DNA of 64,000 nucleotides from Effrenium voratum. Taxonomy: Eukaryota; Sar; Dinophyceae; Suessiales; Symbiodiniaceae. The translations under genes were made by a program, and so were the position numbers. The stretch's first letter is position 1, and each line of letters begins with the position of its first letter. This document shows positions 12,701 to 24,272 of this stretch, piece after piece. Below the pieces are notes generated by a model. That model saw nothing but the letters and a program-made list of their open reading frames with translations, searched no databases and was not told the DNA's origin. Location: contig CAUJNA010003315.1 of NCBI GenBank assembly GCA_963377175.1, forward strand, positions 131,636 to 195,635, read 5' to 3'.

Positions 12701-13453
12701 TGATCTGGGCCAGATGTAGACCAAAGTTAAGATTTTGCTGGTGCTGTGGCAAGATGAAGGAACACCAACATGGCAAAACAAATAATAGGAAAAATTGACA
12801 GGCAAACATGATGTTGAGAAAAAAGGAACGCAACAAACAGGAGGAGCGAGCCTTTGCTCCGGCAACATTCTGACTCCTCGCCTGCAAACGTGCAAGCGAA
12901 GGCGCTTGGTCCAAAAGGTTCTGAAAGAGCTCCACCACTTGGCCCAGGAACACGCTGCAATGTGACTCCGAATTCTCAGCCTGACCCGAACAAATCCGAC
13001 AAGAGAGTCAACTCGCGGGTAAAAAAAGAACATTTGCAGTAAAGGCAACCAGCCCCCACCCCAACCACTGCTTTTTGGACAATACTTCGGATTTTGGACA
13101 AGGGACAAAGCTTCTTTTGTTCTTTCTGTTTGGGGGGAGGGGGGGGAGGTGCTGGTCAGGGATCACTGGGTTGCCCCGTCAAGTTGATCAATTTACTAGT
13201 GGTGTTCAGTGAAATGAGCGCCAATTTAGGAGGTTCCAGAAAGGGACATGGAAACCCTGACCACTGTAAGGGGTCCCCAAACACCACCTGGAATCGGCAA
13301 CAAAGTTCAAGTGGGTTGGCTGGCAATGGCTTGGTTTCAAGTCACTGCGTCGAGGATGGGGTTGTCCAGCATGCCACGAAATCAGCACTGAGCAACTCTC
13401 AACCGCCACCAAATCAAAGCCAATAGGCCGGTGGGATGCAACCAACCAACCAA

Positions 13454-13492
<39 letters not shown>

Positions 13493-16400
13493 CCTGACCG
13501 GGTTACCCCTGCCCGGGCCAGAAAAAACAAGAAGAAGGGAAACACCGGTTCCGAGCGTCCGACGCCCCCGGAGAACCGAACGCCCCAAGCGAAGGTCCTT
13601 CTCGAGGTGCACTTGCAGCTTGGCTAAAGCCTCCTGCACCTTCACCAGCAACGACACAAAGGTCTCCTCTCCGCCCCAAAGATGGACGGGGAACCAGAAG
13701 GGAAACCACAATTTTGGAGGGGTCCACCTTTTTTTTTTTGGTGTGTGTGTGTGTGCTTCTTTTGAATAGTAGCCAAAAGGAAAACCAAAACACAGCCAAA
13801 TGGCGACACAACACAAATGCTCGAATGCTGAGCTCTTTGCCAGCGGGCAAAGGTGGCAGGAATGGGGAAAAGGTACAAATGCAAACCTGTTTAGGTGTCC
13901 TAAAGGATGACTCGGCCCATGTTCAAAGTCTCAAATGGGTAAGTCCTTTTCTTATAGAACGCCCAAGGCGGCGGTTGTCTGTTTGGTTCCCCTTTTAGAT
14001 ACACAAAACAAAGGGTACCGAGCCTCGGCCAAAACAACAGGCCCAGTGAACCCAAGGCTCCAAAATGGCTAAAATGGGTGTGTCTATGTTTTTTCCCGAT
14101 GGCACGCCCAACATGGTGGTTCTGTGGTGGTTCTTCTTGTGGTTTCCCTTTTCAACACACCAAAAGACGGGTACCGAGCCTCGGAAGAAAAAAACACAAT
14201 CGGCCCAGTTGACTCAGTTGCTCCTTGTGTTTGCTCCGCAGGATGCCGTGGGGTTGTCCCAGGTACTTGGACCGCGTGGCCCCGTGCTCCGACTCCGCCC
14301 TACCGAGACGGCAAGAAACGCACGCGCACCAACGGCACGCACCACCGCCGACTCCCGACCAAAAAAAAAGCCCTGGTATGCGACATCCAGCTGAAGATTG
14401 TAAGTTGGGTAAAGCGGGTGGGTCATCAACTTGCTCTTCGCAGAAGTTGGGCTGTAATTAAGTCATGGCCAGGAACCCTCTCTTGCTTGGCCTATGAAGA
14501 AAATGGTCTTTCAGCTGGCAGCTCAACAGGTCAGCCCCCTAAGCGCAGGGGAAACTCGGGGTCCCCCTCATGCCACTGTTCAACCGCCCTAAATGGGAAA
14601 CAGACAAACACGGGCTGAAGGAAATCCTGGGGAGGCAACCCCTGCTCGCAAGCCTCATATGAAATGAACGCCCGAGACCCTGCAGAACCCCTCCTTGATG
14701 CAACGCTGGGGACCCCCGGGAGGACTATGATCCTCAATGATCGTTAATCTTGCTGGTTCTCAGCAGGGAATAAGAGAATGACCCCAAAAGACCACCCCCT
14801 CTGGCTTCCTTTAAGGGAATCCCAAAACGGCTCATTCCCAGCACCCGGAACGGTCATTCCCTACCCATCGCACCAGCAAGTAATGGCCCCCCAAGGCACT
14901 ATTGGCACTCGTCACGTTCTGCGGTTGCAATGGCTCACAGATCCGGTTTCAGAGGCTCCGCCCCCGTTCCGTGTCGAGTGCCCTCTGAGACATGCACCAC
15001 TTCTCGTGGAAGTACAGCAAGTGGGCTGCGAACCTCACGGAACCGAAATCACAGCGGCGCATGCCCAGCGTGGCGAATGATTTAGGGGCACCAAAAGGAA
15101 AGTCACATTTGGAGGTGCCCCTGTCTCTTACTTTGCCGCGCTTCACAAAATCATACCCCCAAATGGCCTCTTGGCATATAGATCAAGGCTAAAACCTAAC
15201 CCCAGGTCTTGAACTTTGAGCCTCACTCGGACATCCGCATGTGCCACAACCCTTTCTGTCATCTTTAGCACTTCACGGAGCGGCCCCTTGGCCACTCATG
15301 GAAGGTGGCAGCCTGAACCCATCTTCACCTGGACATTCACGTGGCTGACCTCTGGACTCTCAGCCTCTGATGCCAAAGTTGATTCCCATGTCCATGGCTA
15401 CTTGATCCTCACTTGCCCAAGGACCTAGAAATAAGAGGCTAACTATTTAAGGCTAGGAGCTTTAACCAAACACAAGAAGGGGAACCAAAAGGTCAAAAGG
15501 TCGGTTCGCTTTGATTGCAAGTGAGTATCGCGTTGACCTAATGTTCCCTGGGTATCTGTGAAATGGGCTTTCTGGTACTAACGCCACCACTCTTTGCACG
15601 TCAGCAGAAAACAACATCATCCGGATACTTCCCGTCTGCCATACTAATTAACATACTTACAGATATTACATGTGCACGTACTATGTGCAAAATTAAAAAA
15701 ATGGTGGTTTTCCGTTTGGCTTCACTTTGAAACCAACCAAGTCCCCAAGGGCGCACGCATATCCTTCCTCGCAAACCATTTCCCAGCAAAATGAAACCCC
15801 AAAAAAGTGCCCCATCCCAACAGCGTACCTCCCATCTGAGCGACCCTTATCAAAAATCTATGGGGCAAATCCCTTGTGGCCGATGCTTTGAATTGCAGGT
15901 TTGGTGGCTAGAGTGATTTCCCTCTACAAGAACTAGGGGTTCAACTCCCCACTACCAATCCAAACCACCAAGTGAAGGTGTCCAGAATCATTTATATGGG
16001 TGCGCGCGTGGGGGGGGGGGGGCCAAAACGGTGGCTCTCCTCTTGGGTTTCGTTTAAAAACCGCAAAACAAGTGCGGAGAACCTGATTGTTGGTGCCAAA
16101 GCACTCCTTGTACCGGCACACCGCCTGCATCTCCACGTCCCGATCCTGCAGATGCCGGTGCGCGTAGGCCCACTCCTTCAGCAACTCGCAGGCCAAGATC
16201 CGCGCGTTCACGCGGGTGTAGCTCAGGTAGCTCTTGCTCTCCTAGGATTGCTTTGGTTGGCTGGTCGCTTGCTTGCTTGTTGGTTGCTTGGCTTCTTGGT
16301 TGCTTGCTTGCTTGGTTTGCTCCTGTTTCTTGTAGTTTTGTTTCTTGCCGGTTGTTGCCTTTGTTTTGCTTTTGCTTGCAGCTAGTTGCTTAGAGCCTCG

Positions 16401-19400
16401 CTGCTGTTTTAAAGACAAGCGTGCACTCTGAATAAACCGAACAAATACAAGAACTTAAAGATAGATATAAGAGGACGGTTGGTACCCCAAAACCACCATT
16501 ATGCAATCAAAATGCCTCCTCGTTCCAGCGGTTGTTCTTTTTGGTGAAATCCAAAGTTGGGATCCTATGAGTGCAACGGGGACCATGTTGATTAATGATG
16601 AATGCCTTGCTTTAGAGGGATCTGGATCTCGCCGGGTGTGCACCAGCAAGTTGACGCCGTGCCCCGAAGTGGTTTGGGTGGCTTAGCGGGGACCCGCTAA
16701 GAGCATCGGAGGGGACAACCAGGTCTTGACCCCCAGCTGCTCTCGGTTTCCAAATGGAAAGAGGCGAACAAAAACAAGCGGCTACCAGCAGCTTAGACTC
16801 CAACAAACCCGCCACTGCTTGTTTTGGGGGAAGAAAACTCACCTCCACAACCGCAAAAAAGAAGAAGAACAAAACGCTTGTGAAACATCACAGGCCCCTC
16901 CTGGTAGGCCATGATCCATTGGTAGATCTTCGTGGCAGTGGACTCGTGGCTCAAAGTCGACACCAGGTCCTTCCTGATCGGAACATACCTGGCGATGTCC
17001 TGCAATTTGGCGACGCGCGCCGGAGAAAAACCAAAACACACTGACATGGGAAGCTGGCTCCAGGTTTTTAGACAAGCCCGCATGAGTCACAGGCACCCCC
17101 AGGAACACATTGTCTTTCGGTTCTAACAACATGGTTACATGGGTCTATACAATTGGAGTTGGCCACATTGGTTCCAACCCCCCCAACCCCCAACCCCCCC
17201 CCCCAACCCCCCCAACCCCCCCGCCCGAAGATTTCACCCCCGGGTCTCGGGTCCTCCTGGCGTAAGTCCCCCAAGCGGGTGATGGGCAAATTCGCCACCA
17301 GCGGACTGGACCAGCCCTCTGCAGCGTGATCAGAGCAAAGGTGCAGCTGGATCAGCTCCTTGGTAGCTGAGACCGCACCACGAAATGAGTCACCGTGGGA
17401 ATGAAACCATCAAAGGTTCGTTGGTATGTTACAAAGGGATCATCAGAAACCACACCACGAATCAACCAGAATGCCGTTCTAATCTCTGTGGAGATTGATA
17501 TGCTCTCTCTCCGTAGGTAGATTCCCCTGAAGTCTGAATTCCAGAAACTGGGGTCTCACGGGGCTGCGCAAGTCAGCCAAAGCAAACCAAACCCCAGACC
17601 TCAATTGGCTATTGGATAGAAAGGCGCTTTTGGCTTATTCCGGCTTGCCAAGGGAACCCCAGGTATCCAGTTACCACTATAGTAGGCAACCAGGCAAAAA
17701 CCATGATGTAAAACCCAAAGTTAAGAAAGCCTGCTATAGGTGTAACTGGAAGCACTAGGTCCTTTTAAAGGAAACCTTACGTCAAAACGGCTAAAAACGG
17801 CGCTGGAGAACTTGGGACAACACCTCGACTGCTTGCAGGGCAAGCTGCTCCAACCACCTGACCAGCGCTTGCGCGCGGCGCCCAAACCGTTACCGGGACC
17901 CAAAGCAGGGTGGGCTGGGCAACAACTAGATATGGCCATGGGTCAAAATCCAAATCGTACCCACAGTGAACATCCGATTCAAGCCCCACCAAAATTGAGT
18001 AACATGGGTGGTGCACCTGCCCCAAAATGGTACCATTGGTTTTGACCCACAGCCATATTATGGCAATTGCCGGAGGACCAGGGGTGGAACACCTCGAGAG
18101 AGGTGAGACAATCTATCCCGGCATTTGCATGGCAAAGCATTGGCATGTCATGCTCCATTGCAACCAGTCTCAGTTGTCCAGGGAGTATTCAAGAGATAGG
18201 AGCCTTCTTCATGGCATTGCCCATCGGTGGGGAATCAGTGGGGAACCATACCAAACCAAAAGCGAGCCATACCAAACAGCTGGATGGGTACTAGCCATCG
18301 AACCTTCGCTGTCCCGAACCCGATCCCCGATCCCCGATCCTGTTTGGCTTCTTGCGGGCAGCTCGCAAACTTCCAAGTGCACCCTCCCACCGAATCAACA
18401 CGGAGCCTGACCTTCCGGGGTCCTGCAAGTCATATTGTTCCTTTTAAACGGAAGCTTGGTTCCAAGTTTTTTCCAAGCTTGCCAAGTTAATTGGCGGCAC
18501 TCAGAAACAATGGGGAAGCAATGGCAACCCACCAAGGCAACTAGGAAAATAATTCCCGTGCCATGGTGTGGACATTGAAAAGGAAGCTGCAGACAGTCCA
18601 AGCCTAAAGCACTCCGACTCGGAAAGTGACCTGTCAGAAGTCACAACCTGGAGGTCCAATGTGCACCAGCCACTCGCATGAGGCCATGGGCTTTGTCCCC
18701 AAACGCATGCGCAGCCATCAAACGAAAGGAGCCACAAAGCGAACCACGGAACCATAGAATGTGTTGATCCCAAATGATAAAAGCCGTGGCAAATGAATCG
18801 GGCTGTGTTGCTTTTCCAAAATAAGGATTCTTCTGCATATAACAGCCCAACAAACCGCCCCCAAAAGCTGAAGGCTCGCCTCTAGAACGCGGTGATTGCC
18901 TTTGAGTGCCCCTTGCAAACAATCCAAAAAGGGGTTACTCATCCCAGTACTTCCAGTTGCCACTTTAGTAGGTAACTTGAAGCGCACGGTGCGAGTGCAG
19001 CGCACTGAACTTCGGCACGTCGTGCGAGGGTATTGAGAGGGCCATGGAGTGTTGGTTCCCTCTCCAAAAGTGTCAAGCGGGTTTGGTCGATAAACAAAAG
19101 CACATAGGAACACACATGCCCCATCCCAAGGGCTGCCCGCCTCCCATTTGAAGATGCTTAAGCTTATTCAAACAACATCCTGTTGGGTATCTCTTGCAGA
19201 AGCCAAGAGTAGATTCAATCAATGTTCCTGTTGGCCATCTGGCACCCAGCTCCCCAAGCATACATCACTCTGATGTCAAAACAAACGACTGCCGTTGTTG
19301 GTCATCTGTCAAATGGAGTCGAACGAGGGAACCACTGGAGGTCTGCGTCATTCCCGGCGTTGGCACAAGACCATGCTCGGTTCAGCTGCTAAGAAGAAAG

Positions 19401-22400
19401 TAAGCCACACGGAATTCAAGTTCAAAAATGCCAGCCCCACCCCCCCACCCCCCAACCTCCAAAGGAAAGGGAAGATGCTCAAGAAATCAAAGGAGTGGCA
19501 AAGGAACTGGCTGCATTCTGGTCTGAGCCAAAGTCGCCGTCTTCGCCGTAACCCGCTTCGCCAACCCCCGCACGTTACACGTCTGAGGCATCGACCGCCT
19601 CTTCGTTTTTGAAGGACATCCAGCGCCCATGGCGTTGGGCGCCCGAGGCGCCCGGGGAAAGACTTAAAGCAAGGGGCTTGGTCCAAGCCCCTAAGGGGCT
19701 GTGATTCACATGGCTTCACCCGCCATGGGGCCCCCAAGGGGCTGTCATGAAGCGAAGAGAAAACAAAGGACAGCTTGGCTTGCTGGAGAAAAAAATGGGG
19801 CATCCTGTACATGGCCACTAGCCAAAGTCTGTGCGGCCAAGTTTGTTGGCGAAGCGATTTAGGCTAAGTTTGAAAGATGGGAAATCCGAATCTTCAGGGA
19901 AAACGAGTTGGTTGAAACTTGAAATCAACCGAAGAGGTACCTGGACCGCAGGTTGCTGCTTCGCCGATTGCTGTTTTTCTCCCAGCAACAGTGACTGATA
20001 GTGACTGATTATTGGGTAACGCGTCTGAAAACAAGCAGCAACTGGACTATCGCTCTCTGCTTGATCTTCATCTAAACTCCTAAAGTACTTGCCGTTCTTC
20101 TGACAGATCTAGAGGGGGGGGGTGCTGCATCTTTGTCACCCTAGCTGCAAGCAGGCAGTCGGAACGCTCAACAGTGTCATGCTTGATGGGTACGGTTGTT
20201 TCAATCGCAAATAGATGGCCAGAAGCCAGTTATCGGAGTAAAGGCTACCGCGCGCCAATGGATAGGATCCAAACAAGTCTGTCCTGAGAAAATCGGAAGC
20301 GAACAGGGGACCACATGGCACATATGGCACCAAAAAAAATGTAACTCTGTGACACGGTTTTTCGAAGATGTGGTGGTAGGACGTGGGAGGGACACCTCAC
20401 TCCCTCTTTCCAAAATAAGTCGGAGCTTTCAGGTCGCCTGTTCTTCTGAAAAACTACATACTCACACGAGGCTCTAAAGAAATAAGAATGGGCAATCATT
20501 TGGGGGGGGGGTCCGGGAACCCCCTGCTGGTTGGTGTTAAAGGGGAACCAAAACGGAAGCCAGCCATTTTGGGGTTCCCCTATATTTAGAGGCACACCAA
20601 CTCAGTTGTTATGGCAACAAGGCTCCTTACGTGTACTCCATTGGCTCGAAAGGCAATGTTTCTAGCACTCCTCCACTTGATAAGTGGTGTCTCCCACTCG
20701 TAGGGTTCCATCCATCGCAGTTGGTGCGACATGTATGACAACTCCCAAGTGCTTGGTGGACATAACAGACCCCTACATGTCCAACAAAGGGCCCCCTATC
20801 CGAAACAATCCATGTGTCCGACAATATGTTTATCCACATTTACCCTCATGGTCAATTCTGTTGGCATGTCTGGCCAACGGTCGAATTGGGGTATGACATG
20901 TCACTCATTTTTTCGGGACAGGCGTATGACATTTCCTGAAAACAAATGTCGAGATTCCATCAAATGGACCTGGAATCCCAAAAGCCACCATCTGTAATTT
21001 GAGGACTCTCCAAAACGCAGGGGACCCCTTTCTTGGGTTCCAGCCGTCCATAGCAGACCCATTGGTTTCTTTTGGGGATTGGGAAACGCACAAATTGGAG
21101 AGGACGCCACCGCCGAAAGCCAGGTGAATCCGTCGAGAGATGTCATTTTTTCGGCCAGGTCTTAAGCTCACTTTGCCTCGGACCAGAGGCGCGATCCGAA
21201 GCGGAGGGGGGTGGGCGGAGATTTCTGTGGGTGGGGATCGAATGAGCTGGAAAATGGGGGGGGGGGGGGAATTAATTGTGTTTCTGTGGGTAGATGGGTT
21301 TCACCAAAAATCCACCTTCCATTCACTGAGTACACAGAGCACGAGCAGTGAAGTGTGTGATTATTTGTTTCACCTTGGTTGGCTTCCTTCTGTCCCTGCT
21401 AACTGTTTACTTTGTGGAAGTCAGGATTTTCCGGAACCATCAGGCGCAGGTCAAAGCAATCTCATGAAGATAATTTACACGTGGACATATGTTGGAAGTC
21501 ATCAGGGCATGCTGCTCACTGACATGTTGCTGGGCTTGCATGAGGAGCTTTGCGGTTGCCAGAACGGGTCAAAGCCAGTCATATATCGTACATCCGGCGT
21601 GTGGGCGTGTGTGGCTCAAAAACATAAATTGGCCCAAAATGGAACCCTTGTACATGGGCAAGTGGACTGAAGCCTGTGGGCCACTGGCTCCAAAAAGCTT
21701 GAGCCGCACCCCACATCTGGGACCCTACACACAGGCCCCACCGGTCAAGCCTTTTGAGCGCCTAACTGTTGGCGGGAGTTTACAAGGAAAGCAGCAGGAA
21801 CATCTCCATTTCTACGCCCCCTGACCTCATCAATGCTGCAATCCCGAGGGCACCCTACTTGAGGTTGGTGAAGAGGACATTGGGTGTACATAACAAAAAG
21901 GGTGTCTGTGGGTTTGCCTCGGAATGGGCAGGCCCCAACTGTCCCGAAACGGCTGTGTTATGGACTCCAGCGCCAACGGAGCTACCTTGCGCGCAACGCA
22001 GGACAACAAAACCGGGGTCACTGGATTTCAACAAATCAAAAGTGGACCCATTTGCTGGTGGTTGCCATTGAAAGGGTCGTCACTTTTCAGGACTCCACAA
22101 AAGGAAATAGCCCGAATCCCGGAAAAAAAAAACGGGGGAGAAAAACATAAACGCGGAACAAAAATGTGAGGAAAAAAACACGCAGCCAAAGCGCAGCTCC
22201 TCCGACGCGTGGCAAAGGACTTTGGCGCCGCTGCAGAGGAGCGCAGCCGTGACCAGCTGCCGATCGTTCCTGGAGCGGTCAGCCGTTCTCGGATTCTGGA
22301 CCGCACTTTCTGAGCGGATTGGCGAGAAAAATATTGACAGTGGTTGTCAAAACCAAGGATCCCATTTTGGGGTAGGTGCACCACCGGTTTTAGTCCATTT

Positions 22401-22958
22401 TAGTGGGGATTGGGATGTTCACTGGGGGTATAGAGGTTTTGACCCATGGCCATATGTACATGTTGTTTGGCACTAACACGGTCCAAACCCAAAAGTATAG
22501 GGTAAGTGCGGGACTGCAACGTCTCTGCCCCAAAGAACCCGGCCCAGAATGCACTCTTTCAATATCTTGGCGGGAAACCCTGCATGGGAAAACACCTTCA
22601 ATTGGTCGGCTTTACGCAATATTGGTTGGCGGTCTCTTGGGCGGTGGGTTCTTGGAACCTGCCACAGCAATAGCTGAAATCAGTGGGACAAGCATAAGGG
22701 CATGCGTGAGCAGATCTGTAACAAAGGTTCTTTTTTGAGGAACACAGTTTGGGTTGGTGAGCCATCATACTTTAGCCCCAGCCACCGTTGCCCCGGGGTG
22801 GAACCACATGTGTCACAATCAGAACCCGTTATTAAAATGGCCTACTCAGAATCATGTAAAGAATTAAGAAGGCGGCCGCAACTATTTCTGGCTGGGACTG
22901 CCCCTGAAAAAAACATTCACCACATGTGCCAAGCGCACTTTTGCTCCCGCATTTGCAT
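6677..22958 (-). CDS. Unidentified alpha-helical protein, 17-exon gene model (~401 residues)
   Basis: Seventeen minus-strand exons join in phase from a possible ATG at 22,958 to TAA at 6,677-6,679, giving 1,206 nt (402 codons including stop). Sixteen introns use GC (8), GA (4) or GT (4) donors; 12 of 16 acceptors are AG|G. The protein looks soluble and helical, without a signal peptide or membrane segment. Recognisable stretches in order are LVTAALLCSGAKVLCHASEE, WLEQLALQAVEVLSQVLQ, LVANLPITRLGDLRQ, IYQWIMAYQ, NARILACELLKEWAYAHR, FAAHLLYFHEKWAE, LGQVVELFQNLLDQ, WSTDWGRVLDAALRQGD and the C-terminus HQVEPLIEVP. I cannot assign a family. The first exon (20 n t) is the weakest and the true start may lie further upstream. 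It lies 1.2 kb downstream of the amylase gene on the same strand, as expected for tandem dinoflagellate genes. Confidence 0.6.
7023..7049 (-). CDS. Exon 16, 27-nt microexon (helical-protein gene)
   Basis: Acceptor ATCGGAG|G, encodes AVREPHRE between split codons, GT donor. It is supported mainly by phase on both sides. Confidence 0.4.
8056..8108 (-). CDS. Exon 15 (helical-protein gene)
   Basis: Acceptor TTTCAG|G, encodes SAAEQRLRQMPRAAILL, GC donor. Confidence 0.5.
8231..8339 (+). repeat. Dispersed repeat, copy 2 of 2
   Basis: Direct-orientation partner of 4,745-4,868, in the intron between exons 14 and 15 of the helical-protein gene. Confidence 0.5.
9360..9493. mobile_element. MITE-like element family I, copy 2 (134 bp, inverted)
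   Basis: Ends TACCCCCTAC and GTAGGGGGTA. Read on the minus strand it matches copy 1 at 6,409-6,523 over most of its length, with about 25 bp more near one end. Confidence 0.75.
9623..9673 (-). CDS. Exon 14 (helical-protein gene)
   Basis: Acceptor CCTTCAG|C, encodes LFREDRLKELPVLGAL, GC donor in phase with exon 15. Confidence 0.55.
10416..10512 (-). CDS. Exon 13 (helical-protein gene)
   Basis: Acceptor GCTGAG|G, encodes EVFWSTDWGRVLDAALRQGD and 11 further residues, GC donor. One of the clearest exons of this gene. Confidence 0.6.
10776..10811. repeat. (TA/TGTA)n microsatellite
   Basis: Run of ATGTATGTATATATAT type in an intron. Confidence 0.85.
11550..11580. repeat. (TA)n/(CA)n microsatellite
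   Basis: Alternating TA followed by ACACAC in an intron. Confidence 0.8.
11682..11748 (-). CDS. Exon 12 (helical-protein gene)
   Basis: Acceptor GTCGCAG|G, encodes DLTEGHEDFSLEVLAKQRLA plus two residues, GC donor. Confidence 0.55.
12906..12954 (-). CDS. Exon 11 (helical-protein gene)
   Basis: Acceptor ATTGCAG|C, encodes VFLGQVVELFQNLLDQ, GC donor. Confidence 0.55.
13439..13492 (+). repeat. (CCAA/CCAG)n microsatellite
   Basis: CCAACCAACC passing into about ten CCAG units, in the intron next to exon 10. Confidence 0.9.
13584..13666 (-). CDS. Exon 10 (helical-protein gene), coiled-coil-like
   Basis: Acceptor GGAGAG|G, encodes 27 codons including LLVKVQEALAKLQVHLEKDL, with heptad-like spacing, GC donor. 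Confidence 0.55.
14224..14299 (-). CDS. Exon 9 (helical-protein gene)
   Basis: Acceptor TCGGTAG|G, encodes AESEHGATRSKYLGQPHGIL and more. The 3' end is chosen at a GA donor (AAG|GAGC); a GC donor about 11 nt earlier would also keep frame with a shifted acceptor. Confidence 0.5.
14998..15033 (-). CDS. Exon 8 (helical-protein gene)
   Basis: Acceptor CGTGAG|G, 36 nt encoding FAAHLLYFHEK within split codons, GT donor. Confidence 0.5.
15899..15970 (+). repeat. tRNA-like SINE candidate, copy 2
   Basis: GGTGGCTAGAG ... AGGGGTTCAACTCCCC ... CCAATCCAAACCACC, the same order as at 6,228 and 30,389. Confidence 0.45.
16105..16241 (-). CDS. Exon 7 (helical-protein gene)
   Basis: Acceptor ATCCTAG|G, 45 codons including SYLSYTRVNARILACELLKE and HLQDRDVEMQAVCRY. 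A GT donor (GA|GTGC) keeps frame with exon 8. Longest exon of this gene. Confidence 0.65.
16250..16322. repeat. (GCTT/GGTT)n simple repeat
   Basis: Degenerate TTGCTTGC/TTGGTTGC run directly upstream of exon 7. Confidence 0.75.
16901..16999 (-). CDS. Exon 6 (helical-protein gene)
   Basis: Acceptor ATTGCAG|G, 33 codons including ARYVPIRKDLVSTLSHEST and IYQWIMAYQ. Ends at a GA donor. Confidence 0.6.
17257..17366 (-). CDS. Exon 5 (helical-protein gene)
   Basis: Acceptor TCTCAG|C, 36 codons including TKELIQLHLCSDHAAEG and VANLPITRLGDLRQ. Ends at a GA donor. Confidence 0.6.
17802..17857 (-). CDS. Exon 4 (helical-protein gene)
   Basis: Acceptor GGTCAG|G, encodes WLEQLALQAVEVLSQVLQ, GC donor. Confidence 0.55.
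17931..18057. mobile_element. MITE-like element family II, copy 1 (127 bp)
   Basis: Ends TATGGCCATGGGTCAAAA and TTTTGACCCACAGCCATA, imperfect 18-bp inverted repeats. The whole element matches 22,338-22,454 as its reverse complement. Confidence 0.7.
19524..19598 (-). CDS. Exon 3 (helical-protein gene)
   Basis: Acceptor GAAGAG|G, 24 codons including SMPQTCNVRGLAKRVTAKT. A GA donor is needed to keep frame with exon 4. Confidence 0.45.
22195..22269 (-). CDS. Exon 2 (helical-protein gene)
   Basis: Acceptor CTCCAG|G, 24 codons NDRQLVTAALLCSGAKVLCH and ASEE, GC donor. Confidence 0.5.
22338..22454. mobile_element. MITE-like element family II, copy 2 (inverted)
   Basis: Right end TTTTGACCCATGGCCATA is intact; the left end (TTGTCAAAACCA) is degenerate. 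The interior matches 17,931-18,057 in inverse orientation. Confidence 0.65.
22939..22958 (-). CDS. Possible first exon (helical-protein gene), 20 nt
   Basis: ATG followed by 5 codons and a GT donor in phase with exon 2. It is preceded by CGCAG, so it could equally be an internal exon; no other 5' exon was found before the amylase stop at 24,184. Confidence 0.3.
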
Positions 22959-24183
22959 CTGCGAGGTGCGCGACGCGCAGCTTCTATCATCTGGGGAGCC
23001 ATCGCAACCTAACTGGTGGGTGATTGCAAAGCTGCAGTTTCCTCGTTTGGCCACCCCCTGCTCATTAGCTCGGTTGGTCATCAAGGGCCATCGCTCCCCT
23101 TGGCTCTGAACCAGTGTTGCATTCTGTCAGGAACTCTGGCAGATTCGGGCCAAGCGGGGCCTTCAGGCCACGCCCTGGCCCCAAAAGCAGGTGAGACTTC
23201 AAAACGAGATGGGGGCCATCACCAGCTCGGAGCAGCACCATCGGCCTCGAGCTCAAAAGTCAAGCCTCTGGTGAACCTGATTTAGGGAGATATGAGTATG
23301 GGTCAAAAGTTGGTTTCGCGTCGAAACCCCAAAAACACACCCATGCATATTGTCGGAATGTCTATATGTAATTCATAGACATCGGATCTGATGAGTCATG
23401 GAGATTCACCGACCTGAAGTACACCCCCTGCAGATAAGAACGGAACCCACCTTTTTGGCGTTTCATCCTGATTTGATCTAATTTGCACAGCAGTCAGAAC
23501 TGGGCCCTAGGTCGCCATAGGTTCACCAAAGAGACAGCAAGCCCATTCAAGTGAATCTTCTGTTGGGTTCTAAAGTTTACTTTTGGAGGTTCCATGTTAA
23601 CCACCATGAGGCTTTACTGGCCTCAGCTTTGTTCGCGCCGTTTGTTTTAGTGACCTTGAGGTTCTCGCAAAGCTCGCTTCGGGATTGCTGAACGGAATGG
23701 CCCAAAAAAAGTCCAAACTCTTTTCACACGTATGCAGTCCACAAACCGGGAAGTGAGGAAACAAGGGGCATCAAGGAGTCAAGCTCTAGGTCAATTCGAG
23801 GTTTCGTTCGTTGGGGTGGCGTACCTTGACATAACCCCCAGGTACACCAAAAGCGTGTTCAGACCATAGCCAACCTTCAAATACACCCCACACCATCCAT
23901 GGTAAAACCTAGGGGAAAACATACCGAAGGGTTCACCAACTACCGTGGCTTGCCTGGAAGCACTGGGTAAAGTAGTTGCTGAGGACCCCCAGGTATGGTT
24001 ATCTTGCAACCCCGTTTCGAGGGCTCCAAGCACACCTTCTCAGCCAAGGAAAAACCATGCTGATTCTCGGCCCACGAACATGTGTTGATTCTGTTCCAAA
24101 TGTGAATCACAACCCCAAAAATGGGTACCCTCAACAAACTGCACCCGCCCCCCTCCCTCGCCCCCCCTCCCCACCCCCCGGAC
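22959..24183. other. Intergenic spacer between two tandem minus-strand genes
   Basis: 1.2 kb between the amylase stop and the next gene model. No exon or splice-leader-like sequence was recognised; minor TTGGAAGCACTGGGTAA-type repeat words occur near 23,950. Confidence 0.4.
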
Positions 24184-24272
24184 TTATTGCTCGAATTCGT
24201 GGGGTCGGTAGGTCGAGGCGCGGAGATCAGGAAGCGCGAGCTGGGCGCTTTTCGCCGCTTTCGGAGCTGCAC
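24184..24272 (-). CDS. Amylase terminal exon (exon 20 of those seen)
   Basis: Acceptor TGTCAG|G, 28 codons (AAPKAAKSAQLALPDLR then YRPHEFEQ) and TAA. Phase 1 matches a GT donor at 25,211. If the previous exon is not spliced, translation would stop at 25,176 after 11 other residues. Confidence 0.65.

Noticed and set aside
18641..18760. Minus-strand segment FRLMAAHAFGDKAHGLM as an exon
   Set aside because: Composition is plausible but there is no acceptor in place and it breaks phase between the exons at 19.5 and 17.8 kb.
22222..22350. Plus-strand reading of the 22.2-kb exon (AKDFGAAAEERSRDQLP)
   Set aside because: It reads plausibly, but the minus strand has an acceptor and phase agreement with neighbouring exons.
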